Assembly: GCF_000519185.1 (NCBI RefSeq)
Contig: NZ_JAFA01000001.1
Location: 434,001 to 498,000 of the forward strand
DNA: 64,000 nt
Direction of reading: 5' to 3'
Origin: Paraburkholderia nodosa DSM 21604
GTDB taxonomy: Bacteria; Pseudomonadota; Gammaproteobacteria; Burkholderiales; Burkholderiaceae
Under the pieces are notes generated by a model that worked only from the letters and a program-made list of their open reading frames with translations, ran no database searches and had not been told where the DNA came from. Made by a program: the position numbers and the translations under genes. Positions 54,046 through 63,978 of the stretch are shown here, piece by piece. Numbering within the stretch: position 1 is the stretch's first letter; each line of letters begins with the position of its first letter.

Positions 54046-57000
54046 TCAGGCTCCCTCGGCAATCCTGCGCTTGAAGTTGAGGATCGACGGCCGCGCCACG
54101 GCGGGCGCCTCGACCGGCTCGTCCGTCTGTGTGCCGTCAAGGCTCGCGGCCAGCTGCTCGATCGTGACGTTCTTCATGAGCTGACGCGCATCCACGCCCA
54201 GGCCGCGTTCGTTCATCCGCGCGACGATGCGGAAGAGCTGCAGGCTATCCGCGCCGAGGCTGAAGAACTTCTGGTCGATACCAACCTGCTGGAGGCCGAG
54301 CACCTCGCCCCAGATTGCGGCGATGGTGGACTGCGTCGGCGTCATGGCCACGGGTTCGGCCACGGCGATGATCTCCGCCGGTTGGCTCGCCTGCGGCTCG
54401 ATGGCCGCCGATTCGACCGGCACCGGCGCTTGCGGCACGACCTTGAGCGCAGCATGCGGCTGGCGCACCGGCACGGCCACCATGTCCGCCGTCGGTACGG
54501 GCAGCGCCTTGCGGTCGAGCTTGGCGTTGCTGGTCTGCGGCAGGGCTTCGAGCGTCATCCACAGCGTCGGCACCATGTAGGACGGCAGTTGTCCGGCGAC
54601 GTGCGCCGCGACCGCGCTTTGGTCGGGCTTGCCGGAGCCGGCGCCGACTACGTAGCCCACGAGCCGCGGGCTGTCGCCCACGGTATGCAGGGCGACGGCG
54701 GCTGCGCCAACGCCGGGCGCCTTGCGCAGGGTGGCCTCGATGTCCTCGATCTCGATGCGGAAGCCGCGCAGCTTGATCTGCTGATCGCGACGGCCCAGGT
54801 GCTGGAGCGAGCCGTCGGCGAGCCGCTTCGCAAGATCGCCGGTACGGTAGAGCCGGCGCGGTGCGGCGCCTTCGATGGCAACCGACCTGAAGGCGGCATC
54901 GGTCAGGTCAGGGCGGTTGAAATAGCCCTTCGCGAGGCCTTCACCGCCAATCCACAGTTCGCCACTCACGCCTTCCGGCGCCAGATGCAGGTCGTCGGTC
55001 AGTACGTGCAGGTCGGTATTGGCGAGGGGCGCGCCGATCACCACCGGCGCGTTCTCAACGACACGCGAGGCGGAGGACCAGATCGTCGTCTCGGTCGGGC
55101 CGTAGAGGTTCCACACCTCCGCGCCGGTCGCGAGCAGGTCGTCGGCGAGATCGCGCGGCAACGGCTCACCGCCGCACAGGATCTTGAAGCCCTTCGGCGC
55201 CTTGAAGCCGGCCTCGAGCAGCATGCGCCACAGCGAAGGCGTCGCCTGAAGAACGGTGGCGGCCTCTTCCTTCAGGCGGGTCACAAGCTCGAAACCGGTG
55301 CGCACTTCCGCGTGGCCGGCGATGAAGGTCCGCCCGCCGGCGATGAGCGGCAGGAACAGCTCGAGACCCGAGATATCGAAGGAGAACGTCGTCACCGCGA
55401 CGATGCTGTCCCTGACCGTAAAGCCCGGCGCGTGCGCCATCGAGAGCAGGAAGTTGCTCAGCGCGCGATGGCCGATCTCCACGCCCTTGGGCTGACCCGT
55501 CGAGCCCGACGTGAAGATCACATAGGCCGAATCCGCGTCGGTTACGGCGGGCAGCGCCACAGTTTCGTCGTCGTCCTGCGCGAGGAGCGCCTCCACGTCC
55601 AGCACGCGATGGGCGCCCGGTTCCAGTACCGTGAGGCTTGCCTCATCGCTGAGGACGGCGGCGATGCCGGCGCCATCGAGAATCTGGCGCAGTCGGGCAG
55701 GCGGCATCGTCATGTCGAGCGGCACGTAGGCGCAGCCCGCGCGCCACACGCCGATCATGGCGGCCACGATCATGGCGCTGCGTTCCATCGCGAGGGCGAC
55801 GCGTCCGCCCGACGCGATCCCAGCCGCCATCAGCCGGCGGGCGATCTGGCTGGCGCGTGCGTCGAGTTCGCCATAGGTCAGGCTCGTCGAGTCGTCAGAT
55901 ACGGCTGTCGTATCCGGGGCTTGCCAGGTCTGCGCGGCGATCAGCGCCGGGGTCGTCTGCGAGAGATCGAAGTCACGCTGGGAGGCGTTCAGCTCGTCAC
56001 GAAGGTGATGGATCGCCACTTCATCGAGCAGTGGCAGTGCCGCGACCGGCGTTTCGGCGTCGCGCGCGATCGCCGTCAGCAAGGTTTCGTAGTAGCCGAG
56101 CCAGCGCTGGATCGTCGTTTCGTCATAGACGTCGGTGTTGAAGTCGCAATCGAGACGCAGACCCTGTGCCGATTCGATCACGTTCAGGAACAGATCGAAG
56201 TTGCTGTAGGCCTTTGCATTCGGCGCGAAGTGCGTGGTGACGCCTGCCATGTCGAGTTCGCCGTCGACCTTTTCCAGGTTGAACTGCAGGTCCGTCAGCG
56301 GCAGCCGGTTGAGATCGCGCTTGATGCCGAGATCGCGGACCAGTGCGCCGTAGGTGTAGTTCTGCCGGTCGCCTGCGTCGTACAGGTGATCGCGCACCGC
56401 TTTCATGTGCGTGGCGAAAGGCTTCTCGCGGTCGAACTTCACGCGCAACGGCAGGAAGTTGACGCAGTGCCCGACCAGCAGCGCTTCACCCGCTTGCGAC
56501 TGGCCAGCCATCGGTGCGGCGATCACGACATCATCATTGCCGGACAGACGGCCGAACAGCACCTGAGCCGCGCCGAACAGCGTGGCGAACAGCGAGCAGC
56601 CCTGTTTCGAGGAAGCCGTCTTGACCTGCTTGAGAAGGTCGGCGCCCAGATGGCGGGTCGTCGAAGCGCCGTTGAAGCTCTTGCGCTCAGGGCGCGGGCG
56701 ATCGCCGGGCAAGTCGGGTTGCGGCGCCGGGTCGCGATGGACGTTCATCCAGAACTTGCGCGTGTCTTTCTCGACGCCGATTTCGTCCTGTGCCTTGGCG
56801 AAGGCGAGGAAGCTCTGCACTTCGTCGAGTTCGGGCTGCGTACCCCAGACTTCTGCCGCGTAGAGCGCAGACAGATCGCGCAGGATGATGTTGATCGACC
56901 ATCCGTCACAGACGATGTGATGCGCCGTGAACACGAACGCCCACTTTTGCGCTTCCAGGCGAACCAGTGCGGCGCGCGCGAGCGGTGCACTGGTCAGGTC

Positions 57001-60000
57001 GAAGACCTCGCGGGCTTCCGCGTCGATGATGGCCTTCAGTTCGCCCGTCGGATCGGCGTGAGCGGAAAGGTCGATCGGGACCAGCGGAACGGTCGTCGTC
57101 GGTTCCGCGAACATCGTGTCGCCCACGCGTGAGAAGTGCACGCGCAGCGCATCGTGACGGGCGACAGTCGCGGCGAAGGCGCGTTCGAAAGCGGCCTCGT
57201 TCAGCTTGCCATTGAGTTCGAGCGTAAACGACTCATTGAACGCGAGCGAGGCCTCGTGGCCCTGCTGGGCCGACATCCAGATTTCCTTCTGCGGCTCGGT
57301 GAGGGCGGATTGCGTGAGTTGCGGTTCGGCCTGCGCATGCGAAACGGCGTCCTGCGTGCCGCCGAGAATGCCAACGCGCTGGAGCGCGTCGATGCTCGCG
57401 ATGAAGGCGTCGCCGATCTTGCGGATGTCCTCGTCCGAATGGCTCGTCGTCAGGAAGCAAGGGAAGCCTTCCATGATATGAACGCCGAGGTAGCGCATAT
57501 ACGGATAGAAGAGGCTGCCGAGGCGATCTTCGCCCGCGAGATTCACATAGAACCAGCTCGAGAAGGACTCCGCGCGTGCGGCGATGCCGACCTTCTCCAG
57601 ATGCGCGTTGACACGCTGCACGAGGCCGGCCATGCGCGCACCGAGCCCTTCCTGCAGCGCCGGGCCAGCTTCCTTGAGGTGCAGAAGGACGGCTTTCATT
57701 GCGGCCAGCACCACGGGATGGCGCACGAACGTGCCCGCGAAGAACGTCGGCGGAACTTCGGGTACCGAAGCATCGCCGAATTGCCACTGACCGCCGTCGA
57801 GCGCATCCATGTACTGCGTGGTGCCCGCAAGCACGCCAATGGGCAGGCCGCCGCCGACGACCTTGCCGTAGGTCGCCATGTCGCCCTGGATGCCCCACAG
57901 GCCTTGCATGCCGGCCGGATGGACGCGAAAGCCCGTCACGACCTCGTCGAAAATCAGCGCCGACTCATTGGCCGCCGTGACGTCGCGCAACTGCTGCACG
58001 AACTCCTTCGGACGCAAGTTCGGATGGCGCGACTGCACCGGCTCGATCAGCACCGCTGCGATGTCGTCGATGTTGGCCTTGATCCACTCGAGGCTTTCAG
58101 GACGGGCATACGGCAGCACGACCATGTTGCCCACGGAGGTCTGCGGAATTCCGGGGGCGAGCGGGAACGCGCGCGGCACGCCCGCTTCGCTGCCCGGCTT
58201 CACGAGCACTTCGTCGAACTGGCCGTGATAGTCGCCGTCGAAGCAGACCACCTTGTCCTTGCCGGTCACCGTGCGCGCGAGGCGCATCGCCGCCATCACG
58301 GCTTCCGAGCCGGTATTGCAGAACGTGACGCGCTGGTGGCCCGTCATCTCGGAGAACATCTGGGCGACTTCGCCCGCGAGCGGCGACTGCGGTCCAATCG
58401 CGAAGCCTTCCGCCAATTGCGCGTTGACCGCCTCGACCACGAAATCGGGCGTGTGGCCGAACGCGGTCTGGCCGTAGCCGTTGACCACGTCGATGTACTC
58501 ATTGCCGTCCACGTCCCAGATCTTCGAGCCCTTCGAGCGCTGGGCGACGATCGGATAGACGAGCTCCTTCCATTCCTCGCGGAAGCCGCTGGCGGTGCGC
58601 GGATCGGCAAGCACCGCCCGGTAGGATTGCGTACGAGTCTTCGAGATGGCGGTTTTCGCCGAGTAGCGCGCGGCGAGGTCGGTGATGAACGACTTCTGGG
58701 CGTCGGTCATCTGGGCCGAGTGCGCGGCGCCCGGCTTGTACGCGGTGAAGCGCGACGGGCGGTTCTCCTCGAACTTGATCTCGGGGCCGGCGGAGCGCGC
58801 GGGCGCGGCGGCAGCTGCGTGGGCTGCGACGGCTACAGGTGCCGGCGCAGCGACAGCAGGCGCAGGGATCTGGATCGCCGCGGCGGGCTGCTGCACGGCC
58901 AGCGGCGCGCCTTGCAGCACCTCGAGCTGACGCGCCATCACCGACTGCATCGCGGCGAGCTGGTCGCGGATCACCGACTGGAGGTCGCCCGTGGCCGGCG
59001 CTACGGCCGCTTGCACTGCCACAGGCGCGCCGGCCTGCACCGCCGCAACGGCGACAGGCGCGGCCGCGGCTTGAACAGCGACCGGTGCAGCGGCGGGTGC
59101 TGCAACCGGTGCAGCCTCAGCAGGCACTTCCGGATCAGGCGGCATCGCGCTGTCGAGGAACTGCGCGAGGGCGGGCAGCGTCGGATAGTCGCTCATGATC
59201 TGCCGGAAGCTGATCGTGACGTCGTAGCGGCGGCGCAGCTGCCGGGACACTTGTCCCATGAACAGCGAGTCGTAACCGAGATCCCAGAAGGTCACGTCCG
59301 GATTGGACGTATCCGGTGCTTCGCCGGACATTTCGGCGAGCAGTGACGCCAGTTCGGCAATGAGACGCGGTTTGCGGTCGATTTGGACGGTTTGGGTCAT
59401 GGCGGTCTGAGGAATATCGTTTAGGGCTTCGGACGAGGCTTGCGCGGCAATCGCTGGGGCAACGGTCGTTGGCTGACTTGACGAGGCGGTTGCCGGGGCG
59501 TCAATCCAGTGCCGTTCCGGCTCGAAGGGATAGGTCGGTAGCGAAACGCGGCGGCCAGTTTCGGCTCGGCGCGTTTTCCAGTTCGGCTTGACGCCGTTCA
59601 GCCACAGGCGCCCGGTTGCCTCGGCGAGAACGGCAAGCTCGCGCTCGCGCGTCGCAAAATCGGGCAGGGAGGCAATCGCGCCTTGATGCCGGTCCTTGGG
59701 CAAGCCTTGCAGGACAAAGGTCGAGAGCGTGCGGCCGGGGCCGATTTCGAGCAGGAGAGGTTTGCCTTCTGCGGTGACCGTGGCCAGCGCGTCGCTAAAG
59801 CGCACGACATTGCGGCAATGGCTGGCCCAGTACGCTCCCGACACCGGCTGATCCATCGCCGCCCACTGCCCGGTCACGGAGGACACGTACGGAATCTTCG
59901 GTCTCGCGAAAGACAGGCTGTTCGCGACCTTGGCAAGATCGTCGACGACCCCAGCCATCATGCGCGAGTGGAATGCATGCGACGTGTGCAGACGTCGATG

Positions 60001-63000
60001 CTCGATATCGCGCGCCTTGAGCGTGGCCTCGAATGCCTCGATGGCCGCGAAGGGGCCTGCCACGACGCTGAGCGTCGGCGCATTGATCGCGGCGAGATCG
60101 ACGTCGGCGGGCAGCATGGGGCTGAGTTCGGCCTCCGACAGGCGCACGACCAGCATCGCGCCCGGTTCGGCCGACTGCATGAGCGCACCGCGTTGCGCGA
60201 TCAGGCGCAGCGCATCCTCGAAGGCGATCGCCTCCGCCACGCAGGCCGCGACCAGTTCACCGACGCTATGGCCAATCATGGCTGCCGGCTTGATGCCACG
60301 CGAAATCCACAACTGCGCCAGGGCATATTCAACGAGGAAGAGCGCAGGCTGAGCGTAGATCGTCGAGCGGATGGGGTGCGGAGTGTCGTCGCCTTCCGGG
60401 GCTTCGCTCAACAGCAGCGTGCGGATGTCCAGCCCGAGATGCGGAGCCAGCGCCTCTGCGCCCTTGTCGATCCACTCGCGATAGACCGGCTCGGTGCGAT
60501 AGAGCGCGGCTCCCATGCGCGGATACTGGGCGCCCTGGCCGGGGAACATGAAGACGACCGCCGGTGCTGCCTGTGGCGCTTGTGCTTCGATCGCGCCTTT
60601 CTGGAGCTTGACCTGGGCCTGCTCCACGCTCTCGGCGACGACAACGGCGCGGTGCGCGAAATCGCGGCGTCCCGTTTGCAGCGTCGCAGCCACATCGGCT
60701 AGCGCGATCTCCGGATGGCTGGCGAGATGGGTGGAGAGATTCGCCTTCGCGCGTTCGAGCGCCGCCGTGCTGCGGGCTGACAGCGGCAGGATCTGGAGTC
60801 CTTCGCTTTGTTCGCCCGAGGCGGTACGGCAAGGTGCCTCCTCCAGCACCACATGGACGTTCGTCCCGCCGACGCCGAGGGAACTCACACCGGCGCGACG
60901 CGGCGTGGCGCCATCAGCCCAGGGACGTACGGCCGTGTTGAAGAAAAACGGACTGCTGGTCAGGTCGATGCCAGGATTGGGCGAACGGAAATGCGTGAGC
61001 GGCGGCAAGGTGCGGTGGCGCAATGCGAGCGACGCGGCGATGAAACCCGTCACACCTGCGGCGGCGTCGAGGTGCCCCACATTGGCCTTCGCCGAGCCGA
61101 GCGCGCAGAACTGGCCGCCCTCGGCGCCGCCCAGGCGAAACGCCTGCACGAGGCCCGCGAATTCAATCGGATCGCCAAGCGGCGTAGCCGTGCCATGGGC
61201 CTCGACATAGCCAATCGACGCCGGATCGATGCCAGCCTCGGCGTGCGCGATGGCAATGGCGCGGGCCTGGGCGTCGACGCTCGGGGCGGTGAAGCCGACC
61301 TTGTCGGAGCCGTCGTTGTTGATGCCCACACCGCGGATCACGGCATAGATCGGGTCTTCGTCGGCGATGGCGTCTTCAAGACGTTTGAGCAAGACGACGC
61401 CGGCACCGCTGCCAAACACCGTGCCCTTGGCATCGGCATCGAACGGACGGCACACGCCGTCGGGCGCGCCCATGCCGCCTTCTTCGTAGAAGTAGCCGCG
61501 CTTCTGGGGGAAGGTGATCGAGACGCCGCCAGCCAGCGCCATATCGCAACGTCCCGCCCGAAGGTTCTCGACGGCGAGGCTGATCGCGGTGAGCGAGGTG
61601 GAGCATGCCGTCTGCACGGAAATGGCCGGCCCCGTGAGTCCGAGCTTGTAAGCGGTGCGGGTGGCGACGAAATCGCCGGCGCCCACGAGCTTTTGATATT
61701 CGCCGATCTGGAACTGGCTCGTAAACTCGTCGATGACCGCGCGATCGGACAGGATGTGCTTGAGGAAGTAGGTGTTCATCGACGTGCCGGCGAACACCCC
61801 GACGGCGCCGGCGATCGTTGCCGGGTCGTATCCGGCATCTTCGAACGCTTCCCAGGCGATCTGGAGGAACAGCCGCTGCTGCGGGTCGGTGAGCGCGGAC
61901 TCGCGCGCGAGCATGCCAAAAAAGCCGGCGTCGAAGTGATCGACATCCGCCAGTATCGGCCGCGCCTTGACATAACTCGCGTCGCGACGCGACTTGTCGT
62001 CGAAACTGTCTTCGAGTTCCGCCAGGTCGAAATGCGTGATGCAGTCGCGCCCCGCGAGGATGTTGGCCCAGAATTCCGGGACATTGCGGGCGCCGGGAAA
62101 CCTTCCCGACATGCCGACGACTGCGATTGCCCCGCTATGCACGTCCCGGCGTTGTCGAATTGCCTCTTTGTTCGCTGCCGGGATGGTCGTGCGCAGATGC
62201 GAAGCCAGCGCCTCGACATTGGGATGACGAAACAGATCCACCAGCGCGACCTTCGCCGCCACGTCGCGCGCGATGATGGCGTGGGCGCGCATCAGATCGA
62301 GCGAGCGCAAGCCCAGGTCAAAGAAGTTCGCGCGGCGATCGACGGGTTTGCCGAGGAGCCCCTCGAATACGCTCGCGAGCCTGTCGGCAACACCATCGTC
62401 CACAGGCGAGGTCGCTGCTGATGCTTCGGATTGCGTATCGATTGACGCAAGCAGCGCTTTGCGGTTGATCTTGCCATTGGGCGTGAGCGGAAAGTCCGGC
62501 AGGACACGCAATTCCGACGGCATCATGTAGTCGGGCAGGGCGAACTTGAGATAAGCGCGGATTTCGTTCAGGAGAGCTGCTGCATCCGCCGCATCGGCCT
62601 TCACGAAGCCTGCAATGGCCTTGCCCATGCGGCCATCGAATGCCGCCACGGCCGCATCGGCCACGCCGGGGGCCACGCGCAGCGCATGTTCGATTTCGTC
62701 GAGTTCGATGCGTTTGCCCGCAATCTTGATCTGCCGGTCGTTGCGGCCCAGAAATTCGATCGCCCCGTCCGGGCGGCGGCGCACGAGGTCGCCGGTGCGG
62801 TAGAGCTTGCCGCCGGGAGCGAAAACGTCGTCGACGAACTTCTCGGCCGTCAGTTCTGGTCGGTTGAGATAGCCGAGCGCGACACCGTCACCGCCCGTGA
62901 CCAGTTCGCCGACTTCTCCATCGGCAACGGGCGCGAGCTTGTCGTCCACGATGTAGGCGCTCGTGCCCGCGATGGCGTAGCCGATGGGAATGGCATCGAG

Positions 63001-63978
63001 CGACGCGCCGTCGCGCGCAATGCGGTAGCAGCAGGTGAAGGTCGTGTTCTCGGTCGGGCCGTAGCCGTTGATGATCTGCAGACCCGGGTGAGCCTCCATG
63101 ACCTTGCGTACATGGACGGGGGACAGCACGTCCCCGCCCGTCAACGCCTCCTTGAGCGGAAGAAAGGCTTCCAGCCGGTAGTCGGCGAGCGCATTGAAGA
63201 GGCCAGCCGTGAACCAGGCGCTGGTAACGCCAAGTCGCGCTATCTCGGACGCGATCGTGTCGAGAGAGGGCTGGACCTCGTTGACGATGGCGGCACAGCC
63301 GCCGTTCAGGAGCGGTCCCCAGATCTCAAGCGTGCTCGCATCGAAGGCGAGCGGCGCAAGGTTGAGGAAGCGCGTGTGGGGCGAAAGCTCGGTGAAGGTC
63401 TGGCCCTGCACGAGGCGCAGAATCGCGCGCTGCGGCACGACCACGCCCTTGGGCTTGCCGGTCGAGCCGGAGGTGTACATGACGTAGGCCGCGTCGTCAC
63501 GACTGCACGCGTGGAGCGGGGCGGGCTCGGCCGCTTCTGCCGCCGCCACGACATGCTCGAGATCGACCGAGACGCCGTTCAGCTCGCCAACGCTGGCGAG
63601 CGCCGCCGCTTCGGCGATGATGAGCTTGGGTGCGCAATCGGCAACGATGAAATCGAGCTGCGCCTTCGGATAGGCGCGGTCCAGCGGCACGTAGACGGCG
63701 CCAAGACGCAGGATCGCCAGCATCAGAGCCAGCGTGTCGCGGCTGCGCGAAACCATGATCGCGCAGCGCTCGCCCGGATCCAGTCCCATTTCGTGCAGGA
63801 CGGTGGCGAGCCGCGCCGAACGTTCGCCGAGGGCGGCGTAGTCTTCCTCGCCCGTGGCGTCAATCACAGCAAGATGATTGCCGAACCCGGCACATATGGC
63901 ATCGAAGCGCGCTGCCACGCCAGGCACGTGATCGGTCCCGCCCGGCAAAACGCCTGAAAGTCCATCTCTGTGTGACAT
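54046..63978 (-). CDS. Hybrid NRPS-PKS with aminotransferase: A-T-KS-AT-ACP-AMT-C-A-T
   Basis: 3310 residues; domains in order. A1 about 20-510 (YVMYTSGSTGKPKG; selectivity residues D213 A214 L217 W255 L279 G281 G305 T313 F314 K503). Carrier 1 has S559. KS spans 616-1046 (C792, H928, H969). AT spans 1140-1440 (S1238 in GHSVGE; HAFH at 1334-1337, malonyl type). ACP has S1571. An Ala/Pro/Val linker is at 1617-1730. The class III PLP aminotransferase spans about 1735-2205 (K2039 in TYGKVVGGG). C spans about 2215-2660 (intact HHIVCDG, H2353-G2359). A2 spans about 2660-3160 (D2868 I2869 L2872 Q2911 L2934 G2936 L2958 I2966 W2967 K3153, a Gly-type set). The last carrier has S3245. There is no KR or DH, so the beta-keto intermediate would be transaminated to a beta-amine. 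The order equals the ItuA/MycA starter synthases, with an amino-acid-type A domain for their acyl ligase. GGGGAG before ATG 63978 supports the start. Confidence 0.95.
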   Translation of the reverse strand: MSHRDGLSGVLPGGTDHVPGVAARFDAICAGFGNHLAVIDATGEEDYAALGERSARLATVLHEMGLDPGERCAIMVSRSRDTLALMLAILRLGAVYVPLDRAYPKAQLDFIVADCAPKLIIAEAAALASVGELNGVSVDLEHVVAAAEAAEPAPLHACSRDDAAYVMYTSGSTGKPKGVVVPQRAILRLVQGQTFTELSPHTRFLNLAPLAFDASTLEIWGPLLNGGCAAIVNEVQPSLDTIASEIARLGVTSAWFTAGLFNALADYRLEAFLPLKEALTGGDVLSPVHVRKVMEAHPGLQIINGYGPTENTTFTCCYRIARDGASLDAIPIGYAIAGTSAYIVDDKLAPVADGEVGELVTGGDGVALGYLNRPELTAEKFVDDVFAPGGKLYRTGDLVRRRPDGAIEFLGRNDRQIKIAGKRIELDEIEHALRVAPGVADAAVAAFDGRMGKAIAGFVKADAADAAALLNEIRAYLKFALPDYMMPSELRVLPDFPLTPNGKINRKALLASIDTQSEASAATSPVDDGVADRLASVFEGLLGKPVDRRANFFDLGLRSLDLMRAHAIIARDVAAKVALVDLFRHPNVEALASHLRTTIPAANKEAIRQRRDVHSGAIAVVGMSGRFPGARNVPEFWANILAGRDCITHFDLAELEDSFDDKSRRDASYVKARPILADVDHFDAGFFGMLARESALTDPQQRLFLQIAWEAFEDAGYDPATIAGAVGVFAGTSMNTYFLKHILSDRAVIDEFTSQFQIGEYQKLVGAGDFVATRTAYKLGLTGPAISVQTACSTSLTAISLAVENLRAGRCDMALAGGVSITFPQKRGYFYEEGGMGAPDGVCRPFDADAKGTVFGSGAGVVLLKRLEDAIADEDPIYAVIRGVGINNDGSDKVGFTAPSVDAQARAIAIAHAEAGIDPASIGYVEAHGTATPLGDPIEFAGLVQAFRLGGAEGGQFCALGSAKANVGHLDAAAGVTGFIAASLALRHRTLPPLTHFRSPNPGIDLTSSPFFFNTAVRPWADGATPRRAGVSSLGVGGTNVHVVLEEAPCRTASGEQSEGLQILPLSARSTAALERAKANLSTHLASHPEIALADVAATLQTGRRDFAHRAVVVAESVEQAQVKLQKGAIEAQAPQAAPAVVFMFPGQGAQYPRMGAALYRTEPVYREWIDKGAEALAPHLGLDIRTLLLSEAPEGDDTPHPIRSTIYAQPALFLVEYALAQLWISRGIKPAAMIGHSVGELVAACVAEAIAFEDALRLIAQRGALMQSAEPGAMLVVRLSEAELSPMLPADVDLAAINAPTLSVVAGPFAAIEAFEATLKARDIEHRRLHTSHAFHSRMMAGVVDDLAKVANSLSFARPKIPYVSSVTGQWAAMDQPVSGAYWASHCRNVVRFSDALATVTAEGKPLLLEIGPGRTLSTFVLQGLPKDRHQGAIASLPDFATRERELAVLAEATGRLWLNGVKPNWKTRRAETGRRVSLPTYPFEPERHWIDAPATASSSQPTTVAPAIAAQASSEALNDIPQTAMTQTVQIDRKPRLIAELASLLAEMSGEAPDTSNPDVTFWDLGYDSLFMGQVSRQLRRRYDVTISFRQIMSDYPTLPALAQFLDSAMPPDPEVPAEAAPVAAPAAAPVAVQAAAAPVAVAAVQAGAPVAVQAAVAPATGDLQSVIRDQLAAMQSVMARQLEVLQGAPLAVQQPAAAIQIPAPAVAAPAPVAVAAHAAAAAPARSAGPEIKFEENRPSRFTAYKPGAAHSAQMTDAQKSFITDLAARYSAKTAISKTRTQSYRAVLADPRTASGFREEWKELVYPIVAQRSKGSKIWDVDGNEYIDVVNGYGQTAFGHTPDFVVEAVNAQLAEGFAIGPQSPLAGEVAQMFSEMTGHQRVTFCNTGSEAVMAAMRLARTVTGKDKVVCFDGDYHGQFDEVLVKPGSEAGVPRAFPLAPGIPQTSVGNMVVLPYARPESLEWIKANIDDIAAVLIEPVQSRHPNLRPKEFVQQLRDVTAANESALIFDEVVTGFRVHPAGMQGLWGIQGDMATYGKVVGGGLPIGVLAGTTQYMDALDGGQWQFGDASVPEVPPTFFAGTFVRHPVVLAAMKAVLLHLKEAGPALQEGLGARMAGLVQRVNAHLEKVGIAARAESFSSWFYVNLAGEDRLGSLFYPYMRYLGVHIMEGFPCFLTTSHSDEDIRKIGDAFIASIDALQRVGILGGTQDAVSHAQAEPQLTQSALTEPQKEIWMSAQQGHEASLAFNESFTLELNGKLNEAAFERAFAATVARHDALRVHFSRVGDTMFAEPTTTVPLVPIDLSAHADPTGELKAIIDAEAREVFDLTSAPLARAALVRLEAQKWAFVFTAHHIVCDGWSINIILRDLSALYAAEVWGTQPELDEVQSFLAFAKAQDEIGVEKDTRKFWMNVHRDPAPQPDLPGDRPRPERKSFNGASTTRHLGADLLKQVKTASSKQGCSLFATLFGAAQVLFGRLSGNDDVVIAAPMAGQSQAGEALLVGHCVNFLPLRVKFDREKPFATHMKAVRDHLYDAGDRQNYTYGALVRDLGIKRDLNRLPLTDLQFNLEKVDGELDMAGVTTHFAPNAKAYSNFDLFLNVIESAQGLRLDCDFNTDVYDETTIQRWLGYYETLLTAIARDAETPVAALPLLDEVAIHHLRDELNASQRDFDLSQTTPALIAAQTWQAPDTTAVSDDSTSLTYGELDARASQIARRLMAAGIASGGRVALAMERSAMIVAAMIGVWRAGCAYVPLDMTMPPARLRQILDGAGIAAVLSDEASLTVLEPGAHRVLDVEALLAQDDDETVALPAVTDADSAYVIFTSGSTGQPKGVEIGHRALSNFLLSMAHAPGFTVRDSIVAVTTFSFDISGLELFLPLIAGGRTFIAGHAEVRTGFELVTRLKEEAATVLQATPSLWRMLLEAGFKAPKGFKILCGGEPLPRDLADDLLATGAEVWNLYGPTETTIWSSASRVVENAPVVIGAPLANTDLHVLTDDLHLAPEGVSGELWIGGEGLAKGYFNRPDLTDAAFRSVAIEGAAPRRLYRTGDLAKRLADGSLQHLGRRDQQIKLRGFRIEIEDIEATLRKAPGVGAAAVALHTVGDSPRLVGYVVGAGSGKPDQSAVAAHVAGQLPSYMVPTLWMTLEALPQTSNAKLDRKALPVPTADMVAVPVRQPHAALKVVPQAPVPVESAAIEPQASQPAEIIAVAEPVAMTPTQSTIAAIWGEVLGLQQVGIDQKFFSLGADSLQLFRIVARMNERGLGVDARQLMKNVTIEQLAASLDGTQTDEPVEAPAVARPSILNFKRRIAEGA

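Noticed and set aside
53020..57132. 1370-codon open frame on the plus strand
   Set aside because: It lies antisense to the synthetase and C-TE genes; its protein is Arg/His/Ala/Gly-rich without domain motifs, the normal by-product of extreme third-position G/C bias.
57136..59346. 736-codon plus-strand open frame
   Set aside because: Antisense to the AMT/ACP part of the synthetase, whose motifs are unmistakable on the minus strand.
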